A stretch of DNA of 64,000 bases from Limimaricola hongkongensis DSM 17492 (lineage in GTDB: Bacteria > Pseudomonadota > Alphaproteobacteria > Rhodobacterales > Rhodobacteraceae), in contig NZ_KK088653.1 in the NCBI RefSeq assembly GCF_000600975.2, positions 956,877 through 1,020,876 of the forward strand, in the 5' to 3' direction. A program made the translations under genes and the position numbers. Position 1 is the first letter of the stretch; each line of letters starts with the position of its first letter. The notes below the pieces were generated by a model. That model worked only from the letters and a program-made list of their open reading frames with translations. It was not told the origin of the DNA and did no database searches. Shown in pieces: positions 27,937 to 36,713 of this stretch.

Positions 27937-27957
27937 GCGGGGTTTCCTTTCCATGGT

Positions 27958-29373
27958 TCAGGCCGCGTCGACGACGCGGACCAGCGCCGCCATGCCGGCA
28001 GCCTGGTGGGCGAGGACGTGGCAGTGCAGCATCCAGTCGCCGGGGTTGTCGGCCCGGAACGCGATCTCGACGCGCTCCTCGGGGGCCATGAGAACGGTGT
28101 CGCGCCATTCGCGGTGCACGGTCGGCCGGCCATCGCGCGAAACGATGCGGAAGACGTGGCCGTGCAGGTGGATCGGGTGCCACCAGCCGGTGCGGTTCTC
28201 CATCGCGATCAGCTGCGTGCTGCCGCGTTCGGCCACGATCAGGGGCGGGTCGTCATGGCCCTGCGCTGCGCGGCCGTTGACGAACCACATCCGGCCCTGC
28301 CGCATCTGGTCGATCATCGCGGGCGCATCCGCGCCCATCATCATCTGCCCCATCATCCCGCCGTGGAACACGATGTCGTGGCGCGTCGCGGCGGCAAGGT
28401 CGGGCTCGGGTAGCGGGTTGGGGGGCAGCGCCATGTCCCAGTCCGGCGCGCGGGTGCGCAGAGGCGTATCGCCATGCACCAGCGTGGCGACCTCGTAGGC
28501 GCCGTCGGGCCGGAACAGGTCGCGCACTGGCGCTTCCGTGCCGGCCCCGCCGCTGGCGTCGAGCGCGATGTCGGCGCGCATGCCCGGCCCGATCAGCACC
28601 GCGCCGCCCTCGGGCGCATGCGGCGCAACCGGCTGGCCGTCGAGCGCGACGACGACCGGCGCGAGCGCCCCGAAGTCGAGCGCGAAGATCCGCGCCGTGG
28701 CGGCGTTGACGATCCTGAGCCGCAGGCGCTCGTTCGGGGCGACCGCGATGCGGGGGCCGGGCCGGCCGTTCAGCGTCACGCGGTTGCCGATCCGGCCGCC
28801 ATGCATCGCGTCATGCATGCCGTCGAAGCCGGGCGCGATCGCGCCATCCGGTTCGAGCCGCCAGTCCTGCAGCATCCATACGAGGTCGCGATCGACGCGG
28901 ATCGGCGTCTCTTCCTCAACCACCAGCGCGCCCGCGAGGCCGCGCCCCAGCTGTTCGGCGCCGCCCATATGCGGGTGATACCAGTAGGTCCCGGCATCGG
29001 GCAGGTCGAACTCGTAGTGAAAGTCTCCGCCCGGCGGGATCGGCGGCTGGGTGAGATGCGCGACGCCGTCCATGGCGTTGGGCACGCGCAGACCGTGCCA
29101 GTGTATGCTGGTCGGCGTGTCGAGGTCGTTTCGGGCGCGCAGGCTGAGGCGGTCGCCTTGCCGGAAGCGGAGTTCCGGGCCCGGAAGGGCACCGCCATAG
29201 CTCCAGACCGGCGTCGCCGGGCGCGGCGGGGCAAGGAGTTGCGCCTGCGTGCGCATGGCGGTCAGCTCTAACTGCGGTCCGGATGCGGCGGCGTTCGGCA
29301 GGAACGAAGCGCCACCCAGCGCCGCGGCGCCAGAGAGGAAGCCTCTGCGAGAGAGGCCCGTGAAATGGGTCAT
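27958..29373 (-). CDS. Multicopper oxidase (laccase/CueO-like), Tat-exported
   Basis: 471-residue periplasmic oxidase with a Tat signal (SRRGFLSGAAALGGASFLP). Copper ligands: HWHG (91-94), HPH (133-135), HPIHLHGH (399-406) and HCHVLAHQAAGM (450 on). A short Met segment (GGMMGQMMMGADAPAM) may bind Cu(I). It differs from the 18276 oxidase, which has HSH and a longer Met-rich insert, so the two are not recent duplicates. It sits upstream of DUF411 in cassette A, in the place occupied in cassette B by a BNR-repeat protein. Confidence 0.88.
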   Translation of the reverse strand: MTHFTGLSRRGFLSGAAALGGASFLPNAAASGPQLELTAMRTQAQLLAPPRPATPVWSYGGALPGPELRFRQGDRLSLRARNDLDTPTSIHWHGLRVPNAMDGVAHLTQPPIPPGGDFHYEFDLPDAGTYWYHPHMGGAEQLGRGLAGALVVEEETPIRVDRDLVWMLQDWRLEPDGAIAPGFDGMHDAMHGGRIGNRVTLNGRPGPRIAVAPNERLRLRIVNAATARIFALDFGALAPVVVALDGQPVAPHAPEGGAVLIGPGMRADIALDASGGAGTEAPVRDLFRPDGAYEVATLVHGDTPLRTRAPDWDMALPPNPLPEPDLAAATRHDIVFHGGMMGQMMMGADAPAMIDQMRQGRMWFVNGRAAQGHDDPPLIVAERGSTQLIAMENRTGWWHPIHLHGHVFRIVSRDGRPTVHREWRDTVLMAPEERVEIAFRADNPGDWMLHCHVLAHQAAGMAALVRVVDAA

Positions 29374-29445
29374 CTGGATAATCCTGATCGGAAGGTGCCG
29401 CGCGAAAGGCGCGGCGTTGGCCCGCCTTCGAGCGGACGGACGGCT

Positions 29446-29784
29446 TCAGATCAGGTAGCGGGGTGGCTCCAGAAGCGGAGCCGGGCTGGCTCCGCCCGGC
29501 GCAGCGTAGCCGAACACGCGCTGGACTTCCCGGATGGCAGAAAAGAAGGGCCAGTCTGGGGACATCAGGTCGAGTGCAACCGCGCCGGACGCGCAAGCGC
29601 CTACGTCCTGGCAGACATCGCCGCCGGGCATCGCTTCCTCGGGACAATTGGCGCAATCGGTCATAGCGACCACGGCCGGACTCTCGTGCATCGCTGGCAT
29701 CGCCTCGGCGGCGATGGGCACGGATTGAGCCAGCAGCCCGATCAGGAACAGGCAGAGTGCAAGGAGGCGAGCCATCGGGCGCAT
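29446..29784 (-). CDS. Small secreted Cys-rich protein heading cassette A
   Basis: 112 residues: signal peptide (RLLALCLFLIGLLAQSVPIA), a four-cysteine central segment (MTDCANCPEEAMPGGDVCQD, then GACAS) and a proline-rich C-terminus (SPAPLLEPPRYLI). I do not recognise a named family; it resembles DUF2946-like proteins in plan. Counterpart at 42594 heads cassette B. Start could be 29784 or 29775; no convincing RBS was seen. Confidence 0.55.
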   Translation of the reverse strand: MRPMARLLALCLFLIGLLAQSVPIAAEAMPAMHESPAVVAMTDCANCPEEAMPGGDVCQDVGACASGAVALDLMSPDWPFFSAIREVQRVFGYAAPGGASPAPLLEPPRYLI

Positions 29785-29963
29785 ATGGTCAGCAACTGAA
29801 TACCTGTGCAAGTCCAAGCACTGCCCCTTCACTACGCTGTCATCAATGAGCAGCTATCTGACGACTTTCGCTGCGCAGTGCCTGAGAGTCTGCTTTGAGT
29901 CAGGAACGTTCGTAGCATGAAGGGCGGATACCGGCCTTTCGCTGCACTTCGCATGAACAGCAG

Positions 29964-30419
29964 CTAATCGGATGCGCTCTCTACACGTTCCGACTTAATC
30001 TGCCCTTCATTGAGAACGTCGAGCAACGGGCAGTCGGGAGTGTCAGACCCAGTGCAGCGTGCGATAGTGCCGTCCAGAACGGATTCAATCGCCTGAAGGT
30101 CGCGGATCTTAGAGCGGACCACGTCGAGATGGTGGCGCCCCCTTCGTTCGACTTCCGCGCAGGTATGGCTGCCGCGGTCGACGAGGGCCAGCAGGCCGCG
30201 GATCTCTTCCATGGTGAAGCCGAGATCCCGGGCCCGCATGACGAAGTTCAGCCGCTCCACGTGCGCCGAGCCGTAGCGGCGGTGACCCCAAGAGGTGCGC
30301 GGCGGATCGGGCATCAGGCCGACGCTCTCGTAGTAGCGGATCGTCTCGAGATTGCAGCCGGTCATTCGGGCGAGATCGGAGCGTTTCAGGTCGTTCGCGG
30401 GGGCGTGATCGTCCGGAAT
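29964..30419 (-). CDS. merR: MerR-family regulator of the mer operon, probable ATT start
   Basis: Metal-responsive activator/repressor. The winged helix is LKRSDLARMTGCNLETIRYY with VGLMPDPPRTSWGHRRYG; C-terminal cysteines CAEVERRGRHH and ARCTGSDTPDCP likely form the metal site. No ATG, GTG or TTG occurs between the operator and residue MTGC. An ATT at 30417-30419 sits 7 nt after GGAG (AAGGAG), an ideal spacing. The only upstream ATG (30470) lies on the far side of the promoter, so the coding region would run through its own operator. The ATT start is inferred. It is divergent from merT. Confidence 0.75.
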   Translation of the reverse strand: MPDDHAPANDLKRSDLARMTGCNLETIRYYESVGLMPDPPRTSWGHRRYGSAHVERLNFVMRARDLGFTMEEIRGLLALVDRGSHTCAEVERRGRHHLDVVRSKIRDLQAIESVLDGTIARCTGSDTPDCPLLDVLNEGQIKSERVESASD

Positions 30420-30430
30420 CGGATTTCTCC

Positions 30431-30461
30431 TTGATCCTGTAGCTACTACAGACCCTATCTT
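30431..30461 (+). promoter_or_regulatory. MerR-type promoter of merTPFA
   Basis: -35 TTGATC (30431-30436), a 19-nt spacer (30437-30455) containing the dyad CTGTAGCTACTACAG, and -10 TATCTT (30456-30461). The over-long 19-bp spacer with a central dyad is the hallmark of promoters activated by MerR-family proteins. Confidence 0.82.
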
Positions 30462-30492
30462 GCCTGTCATCGAGCGACAACGGGGCAACGCG

Positions 30493-30891
30493 ATGACGGC
30501 GGAGACGATCGACACCGAACGACGGACAGGTGAACGGCCAGACAAGACCGGGTGGGCCGCGACCGGCGCCGGGGTGCTTGGCGCGCTGGCGCTGACGTCG
30601 TGCTGCATCCTGCCGCTGGTCTTGGTCAGCCTCGGCGTTACCGGCGTCTTCATCGGCCAGCTCACCGCGCTCTACGCCTACAAGTGGGTGACCTTTTCCT
30701 TCGCGGCGGCGGCGCTCGGCTATGGCTTCTGGAAGGCCTACCGACCGGTGCCCGCCAAAGATTGCGGCACCGGGGCCTGCGCGCGCCCCGTGGATCGCAG
30801 CCTGATGCGGGGGCTTCTCTGGGGCGCCCTCGCCGTGGTGCTGCTGGCCCTCGCTTTCCCCTATGCCGCGCCCCTCATCCTGACCTTCTGA
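30493..30891 (+). CDS. merT: Mercuric transport protein MerT
   Basis: Inner-membrane Hg(II) importer that passes mercury to cytoplasmic MerA. 132 residues, three helices: the first holds the vicinal cysteine pair (LTSCCILPLVLVSLGVTG), then KWVTFSFAAAALGYGFW and a last helix (GLLWGALAVVLLALAFPYA). A second cysteine pair lies in the loop between helices two and three (DCGTGACARP). It follows the MerR-type promoter and precedes merP by 17 nt. The ATG at 30493 is the only one that fits the family length. Confidence 0.88.
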   Translation: MTAETIDTERRTGERPDKTGWAATGAGVLGALALTSCCILPLVLVSLGVTGVFIGQLTALYAYKWVTFSFAAAALGYGFWKAYRPVPAKDCGTGACARPVDRSLMRGLLWGALAVVLLALAFPYAAPLILTF

Positions 30892-30908
30892 TACGGAGCC
30901 CCCAGCCG

Positions 30909-31205
30909 ATGAAACATCTCCTGCTCGCCGCATCGCTCGGTCTCGCACCGGTCGCGCTCCAGGCCGATGAAGCCGAGACCCGTCTTCACGTCACCGGCCT
31001 GACCTGCCCGTCGTGCAGCTACATCGTCGGCACCACACTCAAGCGCGTCGACACGGTTGAGATCGCCGAGTTCACCGAAGGCGAAGCCGAGGATGGCATC
31101 TACGTCCTGCGCTACGACGAAGCCGTCACCGATCCCGAGGCGCTGATCGCCGCCGTCACCGGCGTCGGCTACGGCGCGGCGCTCGCCGCCGGGAGCGGGT
31201 CGTGA
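30909..31205 (+). CDS. merP: Periplasmic mercury-binding protein MerP-like
   Basis: 98 residues with a signal peptide (KHLLLAASLGLAPVALQA) and an HMA fold whose metal site is GLTCPSCSYIV. It should scavenge Hg(II) in the periplasm and hand it to MerT. The metal loop CPSC differs from the usual CAAC of MerP. Its stop overlaps the GTG start of merF. Confidence 0.82.
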   Translation: MKHLLLAASLGLAPVALQADEAETRLHVTGLTCPSCSYIVGTTLKRVDTVEIAEFTEGEAEDGIYVLRYDEAVTDPEALIAAVTGVGYGAALAAGSGS

Positions 31206-31432
31206 CCCGGCCCGAGACATCCCCCGACAAGAACGATCGCCTGCTGAAATACGGGCTGATCGGCACCGTCGTCGTGGCGCTGTGCTGCTTCACCCCGATC
31301 CTGGTGGTCCTGTTGGGTGCGGTCGGACTCTCCGTCCTGTTGGGCTGGCTCGACATCGTTTTGCTGCCAACGCTCGCGATATTCCTCGGCATCACCCTCT
31401 ATGCCCTCTGGCGGCGCCAACGCATCAGCTAA
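31202..31432 (+). CDS. merF: Mercury transporter MerF
   Basis: 76-residue inner-membrane mercury importer with two helices. The first carries the vicinal cysteines (VVALCCFTPILVVLLGAVG), the second is LLPTLAIFLGITLYALW. It starts with GTG at 31202, overlapping the merP stop (GTGA). It is partly redundant with MerT, and both occurring together is common in alphaproteobacterial mer operons. Confidence 0.85.
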   Translation: MTRPETSPDKNDRLLKYGLIGTVVVALCCFTPILVVLLGAVGLSVLLGWLDIVLLPTLAIFLGITLYALWRRQRIS

Positions 31433-31443
31433 GAGAGACTGAC

Positions 31444-32859
31444 ATGAAAGATTGCTGCACCCCCAAGGGCGGCGCCTACGACCTTGCCGTCATCGGCGCC
31501 GGCTCGGCCGGGTTCTCGGCCGCCATCACCGCCGCCGAAACCGGCGCACGGGTCGCCCTGATCGGCGAAGGGACCATTGGCGGCACATGCGTCAACGTTG
31601 GTTGCGTGCCCTCCAAGGCGCTGATCCGCGCCGTGGAGGGCCTGCACCATGCGCGCGCTGCGAACCGGTTCGACGGCATTGAGGCCGGGGCCGGCGTTAC
31701 CGAATGGGCCGCGACGGTGGCGCAGAAGCAGGCGCTGGTGGAGGAGCTGCGCGCGGCCAAATATTCCGATGTGCTGCCCCGGCACGACAACATCGACTAC
31801 GTCGAGGGCCGCGCCCGGTTCGACGACGAGGGGCGGCTCACCGTGGACGGCGATGCCTTTCCGGCGGCGAAGATCGTCGTCGCCACCGGCGCCCGCCCGC
31901 ATGTGCCGGCGATCCCCGGCATCAAGACCGTGGATGCGCTCGATAGCACCTCGGCGCTGGAGCTGACCACGCTGCCTGACTCCATGCTGGTCCTCGGCGC
32001 GGGTTATATCGGGGTGGAACTGGCGCAGCTCTTCGCCCGTGCGGGCGTTTTGGTCACGCTGGTCAGCCGTCGTGGCGTGCTGCCGGAGGCCGAACCGGAA
32101 ATCTCCGAGGCGCTGGAAGGTTACCTGTCCGAGGAGGGCATCCGCCTGGCGCGGGTTACGGGCTACGAGAGCGTGGCACACGACGGCGGCAGCGTGCGCC
32201 TGACGACCACCGCTGGTGAGAGCTACGACGCCGCACGACTGCTGCTCGCCACCGGCCGGGTGCCGAACAGCGATCGTTTGAACCTCGGCGCGGCCGGGAT
32301 AGAGACCGACGCGCGGGGCGGGATCGTCGTCGACGCGCAGATGCGCACCGCCAACCCGAACGTCTGGGCGGCGGGCGACGTCACCGGCAGCGACCAGTTC
32401 GTCTACATGGCGGCCTACGGCGCCAAGATCGCCACCCGGAACGCCGTGGCGGGCGAGGTGCGCAGCTATGACAACGGCACGATGCCCTGGGTGGTGTTCT
32501 CCGACCCGCAGGTGGCGGGCGTGGGGCTGAGCGAGGCACAGGCCCGGGCTGCCGGGCACGAGGTGGTCACCTCGGTTCTGCCGCTCGACGCCGTGCCGCG
32601 CGCGCTGGCCGCCCGCGACACGCGCGGGCTGATCAAGTTGGTGGCGGAGACGGACAGCAAGCGACTACTGGGCGCGCAGATCCTCGCTCCCGAAGGCGCG
32701 GACAGCATCCAGACGGCGGCGATGGCCCTCAAGGCGGGGCTCACTTACGAGGAGCTGGCCGACACGATCATGCCCTATCTCACCACGGTTGAGGGGCTGA
32801 AGCTCGCCGCCCAGACCTTCGAGAAGGACGTGGCCGCGCTCAGCTGCTGCGCAGGGTGA
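31444..32859 (+). CDS. merA: Mercuric reductase MerA
   Basis: Cytoplasmic FAD/NADPH enzyme reducing Hg(II) to volatile Hg(0). 471 residues: FAD-binding VIGAGSAGFSAAI, redox-active CVNVGC (49-54), NAD-binding LVLGAGYIGVELAQ, AAGDVTGSDQFVYMAAYGA, and the C-terminal vicinal cysteines C468-C469 (ALSCCAG) that deliver mercury. It lacks an N-terminal HMA domain but starts MKDCCTPKGG with a cysteine pair that may substitute. It follows merF by 11 nt. Confidence 0.92.
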   Translation: MKDCCTPKGGAYDLAVIGAGSAGFSAAITAAETGARVALIGEGTIGGTCVNVGCVPSKALIRAVEGLHHARAANRFDGIEAGAGVTEWAATVAQKQALVEELRAAKYSDVLPRHDNIDYVEGRARFDDEGRLTVDGDAFPAAKIVVATGARPHVPAIPGIKTVDALDSTSALELTTLPDSMLVLGAGYIGVELAQLFARAGVLVTLVSRRGVLPEAEPEISEALEGYLSEEGIRLARVTGYESVAHDGGSVRLTTTAGESYDAARLLLATGRVPNSDRLNLGAAGIETDARGGIVVDAQMRTANPNVWAAGDVTGSDQFVYMAAYGAKIATRNAVAGEVRSYDNGTMPWVVFSDPQVAGVGLSEAQARAAGHEVVTSVLPLDAVPRALAARDTRGLIKLVAETDSKRLLGAQILAPEGADSIQTAAMALKAGLTYEELADTIMPYLTTVEGLKLAAQTFEKDVAALSCCAG

Positions 32860-32863
32860 CCCC

Positions 32864-33226
32864 ATGAGCGGAGGATCGAAGCGCGACCTCCTCGGATCGA
32901 CCCGCAGCGCCGTCCTTGCGTGGTGGCTGCCCATCGGCGCCATGCTCCTGACGATCCCGCTGCCCGATGGTCCCAAGACGGAGATCTGGCTGCTGGCGCT
33001 GTCATGGATGGGCGGGGCCTGCCTGCTCAATGCCCGACGCTGCGGCCGGGTGCATTGCCGCTACACTGGCCCCTTTCTGCTGGCGATGACCCTGCCGGTG
33101 CTGGGGCATGGCACCGGGCTGGTGCCGCTGGGCAAGGATGGTTGGCTCTGGCTCGGCCTCGCGACTGGCGGGGGCACAGCGGCGATCTGGGGACTGAGCG
33201 AGCGCATGATGGGCCGATACCGCTGA
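32864..33226 (+). CDS. Small mer-operon membrane protein (CGRVHCRYTGP family)
   Basis: 120 residues with about four helices (AVLAWWLPIGAMLLTI, IWLLALSWMGGACLL, PFLLAMTLPVLGH, WLWLGLATGGGTAAIW). A cysteine/His motif, ARRCGRVHCRYTGP, lies at a helix end and is shared with uncharacterised proteins I associate with mercury operons. It begins 4 nt after merA, so it is part of the operon. Function unknown; metal binding at the CxxxHC motif is inferred. Confidence 0.7.
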   Translation: MSGGSKRDLLGSTRSAVLAWWLPIGAMLLTIPLPDGPKTEIWLLALSWMGGACLLNARRCGRVHCRYTGPFLLAMTLPVLGHGTGLVPLGKDGWLWLGLATGGGTAAIWGLSERMMGRYR

Positions 33227-33272
33227 AGGCGGGAAGCGACTCCAATCCGACCAGAAGGAACGAGGAGCAGAG

Positions 33273-34619
33273 ATGACCGAGACACTCGACCTGATCGTGA
33301 TCGGCGCCGGCATGGCAGGTGTCAGCGCCGCGAAGAAGTGCGCCCGCGCTGGCTGGTCCGTCGCCATCGTCGACGAGTTGCCCTATGGCGGCACCTGCGC
33401 GCTCAGGGGTTGCGACCCGAAGAAGATGCTGCGCGCCGGTGCCGAGGCGGTCGACGCTGCGCGGCGGCTCACCGGCAAGGGCATCACGGGCGAGACCCGG
33501 ATCGACTGGCCGGCGCTGATGAAGCATAAGGAGAGCTTCACCGACCCCGTGCCCGAGAGCATGGAGAGCGGGCTGAAGGACGCCGGGGTGCGGACGCTGC
33601 ACGGTCGCGCCCGCTTCATCGCCAAGGACCGGATGGCGATCGACGGTCATGGCGAGATCGCCTTCCGCCACGCGCTGATCGCCACGGGTGCGAAGCCGCG
33701 CTCGCTGGAGTTTCCCGGCGCGGAGCGGCTGATCGACAGCACTGAGTTCCTGAACCTCGCAGAGCTGCCCCGCCGGATCGTCTTCGTCGGCGGCGGCTAC
33801 GTCTCCTTCGAGTTCGCGCATATAGCGGCGCGGGCGGGAGCGCAGGTGACCATCCTCGATCGCGGCGCGCGGCAGTTGAAGAGGTTCGACCCCGACCTTG
33901 TCGACATGCTGCTGGACCGCAGTCGCGCCGCCGGGATCGAGGTCCTCGCCGAGGCGGTGATTGAGCGGGTCGAGGATAAGGGTGGAGCGCACCGCGTGGT
34001 CTTCCGGACGGCGGATGGGACCGACGCCGTGGAGGCCGATCTTGTCGTGCATGGCGCCGGGCGGGTGCCCGCCATCGACCATCTCGACCTCGCCGCCGCG
34101 GGCATCGAGACCGAACAAGGCGGGGTGAAGGTCACACCCTGGCTGCAATCGCCGTCGAACTCGCGCATCTTCGCGGCCGGCGACGCCGCCGCCTCGCCCG
34201 GCAAGCCGCTGACCCCGGTGGCGGTGTTCGAGGGCAAGATCGCCGCCTCGAACATGCTCAAGGACAAGCGGACCGAGCCCGACTACACCGGCATGCCGAG
34301 CGTCGTCTTCACCATTCCCGAACTGGCGCGGGTCGGCCTGCTCGAGGAGGAGGCACGAGAAAGGGCCGATGTCGAGGTGAGCTTCACCGATACCTCGGGC
34401 TGGTTCTCGCAGAAGCGGCTGGGAGAAAGCCATGCGGGCGCTAAGATCATCACGGCCGAGGACGGCAAGATCCTCGGCGCGCACATGTTCGGCCCGGACT
34501 ATGCCGAGCTGATCAATGTCTTCTCCCTGGCGATCAAGCTGGGGCTGACGGCGGCGCAGGTGAAGGCCATGCCGGCAGCCTATCCGACTGGGGCATCGGA
34601 CATCGGGTCAATGTTCTGA
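33273..34619 (+). CDS. MerA/glutathione-reductase-like FAD disulfide oxidoreductase
   Basis: 448 residues, class I pyridine-nucleotide disulfide oxidoreductase. FAD motif VIGAGMAGVSAAKKCA, active cysteines C42 and C47 (GTCALRGCDPKK), NAD motif FVGGGYVSFEFAHIA, IFAAGDAAASPGKPL. It lacks C-terminal vicinal cysteines, so it is not a mercuric reductase itself. The usual His-Glu dimer-interface end is also missing (ends TGASDIGSMF). AGGAACGAGGAG precedes the start. Known family; the substrate (a thiol disulfide or a metal) is unknown. A second reductase after merA is an uncommon addition. Confidence 0.8.
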   Translation: MTETLDLIVIGAGMAGVSAAKKCARAGWSVAIVDELPYGGTCALRGCDPKKMLRAGAEAVDAARRLTGKGITGETRIDWPALMKHKESFTDPVPESMESGLKDAGVRTLHGRARFIAKDRMAIDGHGEIAFRHALIATGAKPRSLEFPGAERLIDSTEFLNLAELPRRIVFVGGGYVSFEFAHIAARAGAQVTILDRGARQLKRFDPDLVDMLLDRSRAAGIEVLAEAVIERVEDKGGAHRVVFRTADGTDAVEADLVVHGAGRVPAIDHLDLAAAGIETEQGGVKVTPWLQSPSNSRIFAAGDAAASPGKPLTPVAVFEGKIAASNMLKDKRTEPDYTGMPSVVFTIPELARVGLLEEEARERADVEVSFTDTSGWFSQKRLGESHAGAKIITAEDGKILGAHMFGPDYAELINVFSLAIKLGLTAAQVKAMPAAYPTGASDIGSMF

Positions 34620-34680
34620 CCGGCGGCCATCTGCCCGTATTGCCTGCACGTCGACCGAGAAGTTGAATAAGACGAGGGAC

Positions 34681-35349
34681 ATGGAGCTTACTGATCAATC
34701 GATCCTGCTTGCCCTTGGCCTCGGACTCCTCGGCTTCGTCGAACCCTGCACCATCGGAGCGCATATGCTGTTCCTCTCGGCCCAGCAGGGACGTAGGCTG
34801 CGACAGCGATTGAGCGCGGCATTGGTCTTCCTGCTGGCACGTCTCGTCGTCATGGGCGGGTTCGGTGGCCTGATCGTCGTTCTCGGCCAGCGTCTGATCG
34901 GCGTTCAGACCGGGATGTGGCTGGTCTTCGGGGCGATCTACCTTGGCCTCGGGATCGCGATCATTGCGGGCGGTGACAGGGGGCTTCGCCGGCGGGTCCG
35001 GGTCGCACCAGACTGCTGGAAGATCGCCGACGCGCCGCTCCTGCAAGGTGCAGCCTTCGGGTTGAACATTCCCGCCTGCGCCGCGCCGATCCTGTTCGGG
35101 CTGATCGGCACGGCGACCGCCAGTGGCTCGGCCGCGACCGGCGTGCTGATGATGTCTGTCTTCGCCTTGGCGCTTACGCTTCCGCTCATTCCCCTGTCCG
35201 TCGCGCCCGGCCTTGCAGGCGGGCTCGACCGGGTCGCGAACTGGTTGAAGCCGCGCCGTTGGCTGCTGGGGGCGATCTTCATCGGCCTCGGGTTGTGGTC
35301 GATCTGGTTCGGGCTGTTCGTCGAGCCGGCGGCTTGGAGCGGCAGGTGA
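34681..35349 (+). CDS. CcdA/DsbD-like membrane protein
   Basis: 222 residues, six or more helices. LLGFVEPCTIGAHMLFL resembles the first Cys-bearing helix of CcdA, and LNIPACAAPILFGLIGTA the second, so a transmembrane cysteine pair for electron transfer is present. Start chosen at the ATG 34681 after GACGAGGGAC; an in-frame TTG at 34663 is less likely. It overlaps the start of the frameshifted MFS gene (GTGA). Likely transfers reducing power to periplasmic thiols, complementing the CcdA at 36714. Confidence 0.75.
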   Translation: MELTDQSILLALGLGLLGFVEPCTIGAHMLFLSAQQGRRLRQRLSAALVFLLARLVVMGGFGGLIVVLGQRLIGVQTGMWLVFGAIYLGLGIAIIAGGDRGLRRRVRVAPDCWKIADAPLLQGAAFGLNIPACAAPILFGLIGTATASGSAATGVLMMSVFALALTLPLIPLSVAPGLAGGLDRVANWLKPRRWLLGAIFIGLGLWSIWFGLFVEPAAWSGR

Positions 35350-36587
35350 CCCCCGCCGCCGGTTCTGGCACGTCGCGGGTGCCAGCACCGCGTTCCAGGC
35401 TGGCTCGGCTGCGGTGGACAGCGCCACTGTGATATCGGCGCTGGTCTTCCAGCTGACCGGCAGCCCGGTGGCTGTCGGTGCCGTCTCGACGATCCTGCGG
35501 CTCGGCTGGCTCCTGCCGCAGCTCTTCGTGGGCTACCTCGCGGGGCGCAGCGGCGCATCAATGCCGTTCTACGTGCTTGGAGCTTTCGGGCGAACGGCGG
35601 CCATCGCCGCGCTCGCCGGCATCCTGTGGGCCGGTGCGGGCGCAGGTGGGAGTTCGGCGGCGCTCGGCGCGGCCACGCTCGGATTGTGGACCGTCTACGC
35701 CTGTCTCAGCGGCATTGTCGGCGTGGCTACAACGACATCGTGGCCCGGTCCGTGCCATCCAAGCAGCGAAGCAGGCTCCTCGCGATCCGCTTCTTCGGGG
35801 GTGGCCTTGTGGCCCTGCTTGTCGCCGCCATTGCAGACAGGCTGCTCCGGGCCCTCGAATTTCTGTGTCCTACGCGGCGGTTCTGGACGTCGCCACCGCG
35901 TTGATGCTGGTGTCGTCCATCGTCTTCACCGCGATGGGGAAACCTAAGAGAGCCGCCCCGCCGAAGGCGACCGCCAGTTTTGCAGCCTATCTGAAGGAGG
36001 GCGCCGCGACCTTCCGAAACGACGCCGTGTTCCGGCGCTTCGTCTTCGCGCAGTCGTGCGGCGGCGCCTTGCTCGCCGCAGTGCCCTTCTTCGTGGTCGC
36101 AGCGGACAAGTTGGGCATGAGCCTGCAAAACGTGGCGCTTCTGCTGGGAGCCCAGAAGGCGGGCGCCTTGCTCAGCAACCCGCTTCGGGGTTGGTGGGGC
36201 GACCGGTTGGGCAAGCTCAGCCTGATGCGCGTGATCGCGGCCGGCCGCATCGCGTCGCCGGTCGCGCTGCTGATGGTTCCTGCGTCACAGGCTGCGCTCA
36301 TGCCGATGCTGCTGGCTGTCTTTCTGCTGCTCGGGGCCTTGGCGAATGGCCTGACCATCGCGGTCATAGGGCTGCTTATGGAGAGATCGCCGGAGGACCG
36401 CCGACCCGCCTACAGCAGCTATTTTGACGAGCTTACGGCGCCGGTCTTCGTGTTGCCATTCGTCGGCGGATTTGCTGTCGCTGCGCTGGATACCTGGATC
36501 GTCTTCCTCATCGCGCTTGCAGCCGCTCTCGAGCAAACACTTCTGCTCGCCCGCGTCGAAGCTGGACAGGACGTGGACGGGCATTGA
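35346..36587 (+). pseudogene. MFS transporter broken by three frameshifts
   Basis: Twelve-helix major-facilitator protein. Consecutive pieces lie in different frames: RRFWHVAGASTAFQAGSAAV to TVYACLSGIVG, then GYNDIVARSVPSKQRSRLLA to DRLLRALEF, then VSYAAVLDVATALMLVSSIV through LLGAQKAGALLSNP to the end. Breaks are near 35360, 35730 and 35862. A GTG at 35346 overlapping the previous stop fits as the original start. Each break is a small indel; sequencing error is possible but three in 500 nt suggests decay. Substrate unknown. Confidence 0.75.
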
Positions 36588-36713
36588 ATTCAAAGTTGGA
36601 CAACCGAATAAGGCCCTTGTTGCAGTCGAGCGGGGTCAATACGTAGTGCGCTTTAAGAATGCCCATGCCGTTTCCCCATGCAGATGTCGCACGATACCAC
36701 CGTAATCCGGTGC

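Noticed and set aside
30468..30470. ATG at 30470 as the merR start
   Set aside because: The coding region would run through the -35, dyad and -10 of the mer promoter, and no suitable promoter remains for it.
30109..30948. Long minus-strand frame across merR, its promoter and merT
   Set aside because: Composition is typical of an antisense shadow and it would cross the mer operator and two real genes.
31429..32559. Minus-strand open frame opposite merA
   Set aside because: No family motif; antisense to a well-supported enzyme.
33027..34484. Minus-strand open frame opposite the second disulfide reductase
   Set aside because: Shadow of GC-rich coding; no recognisable domains.
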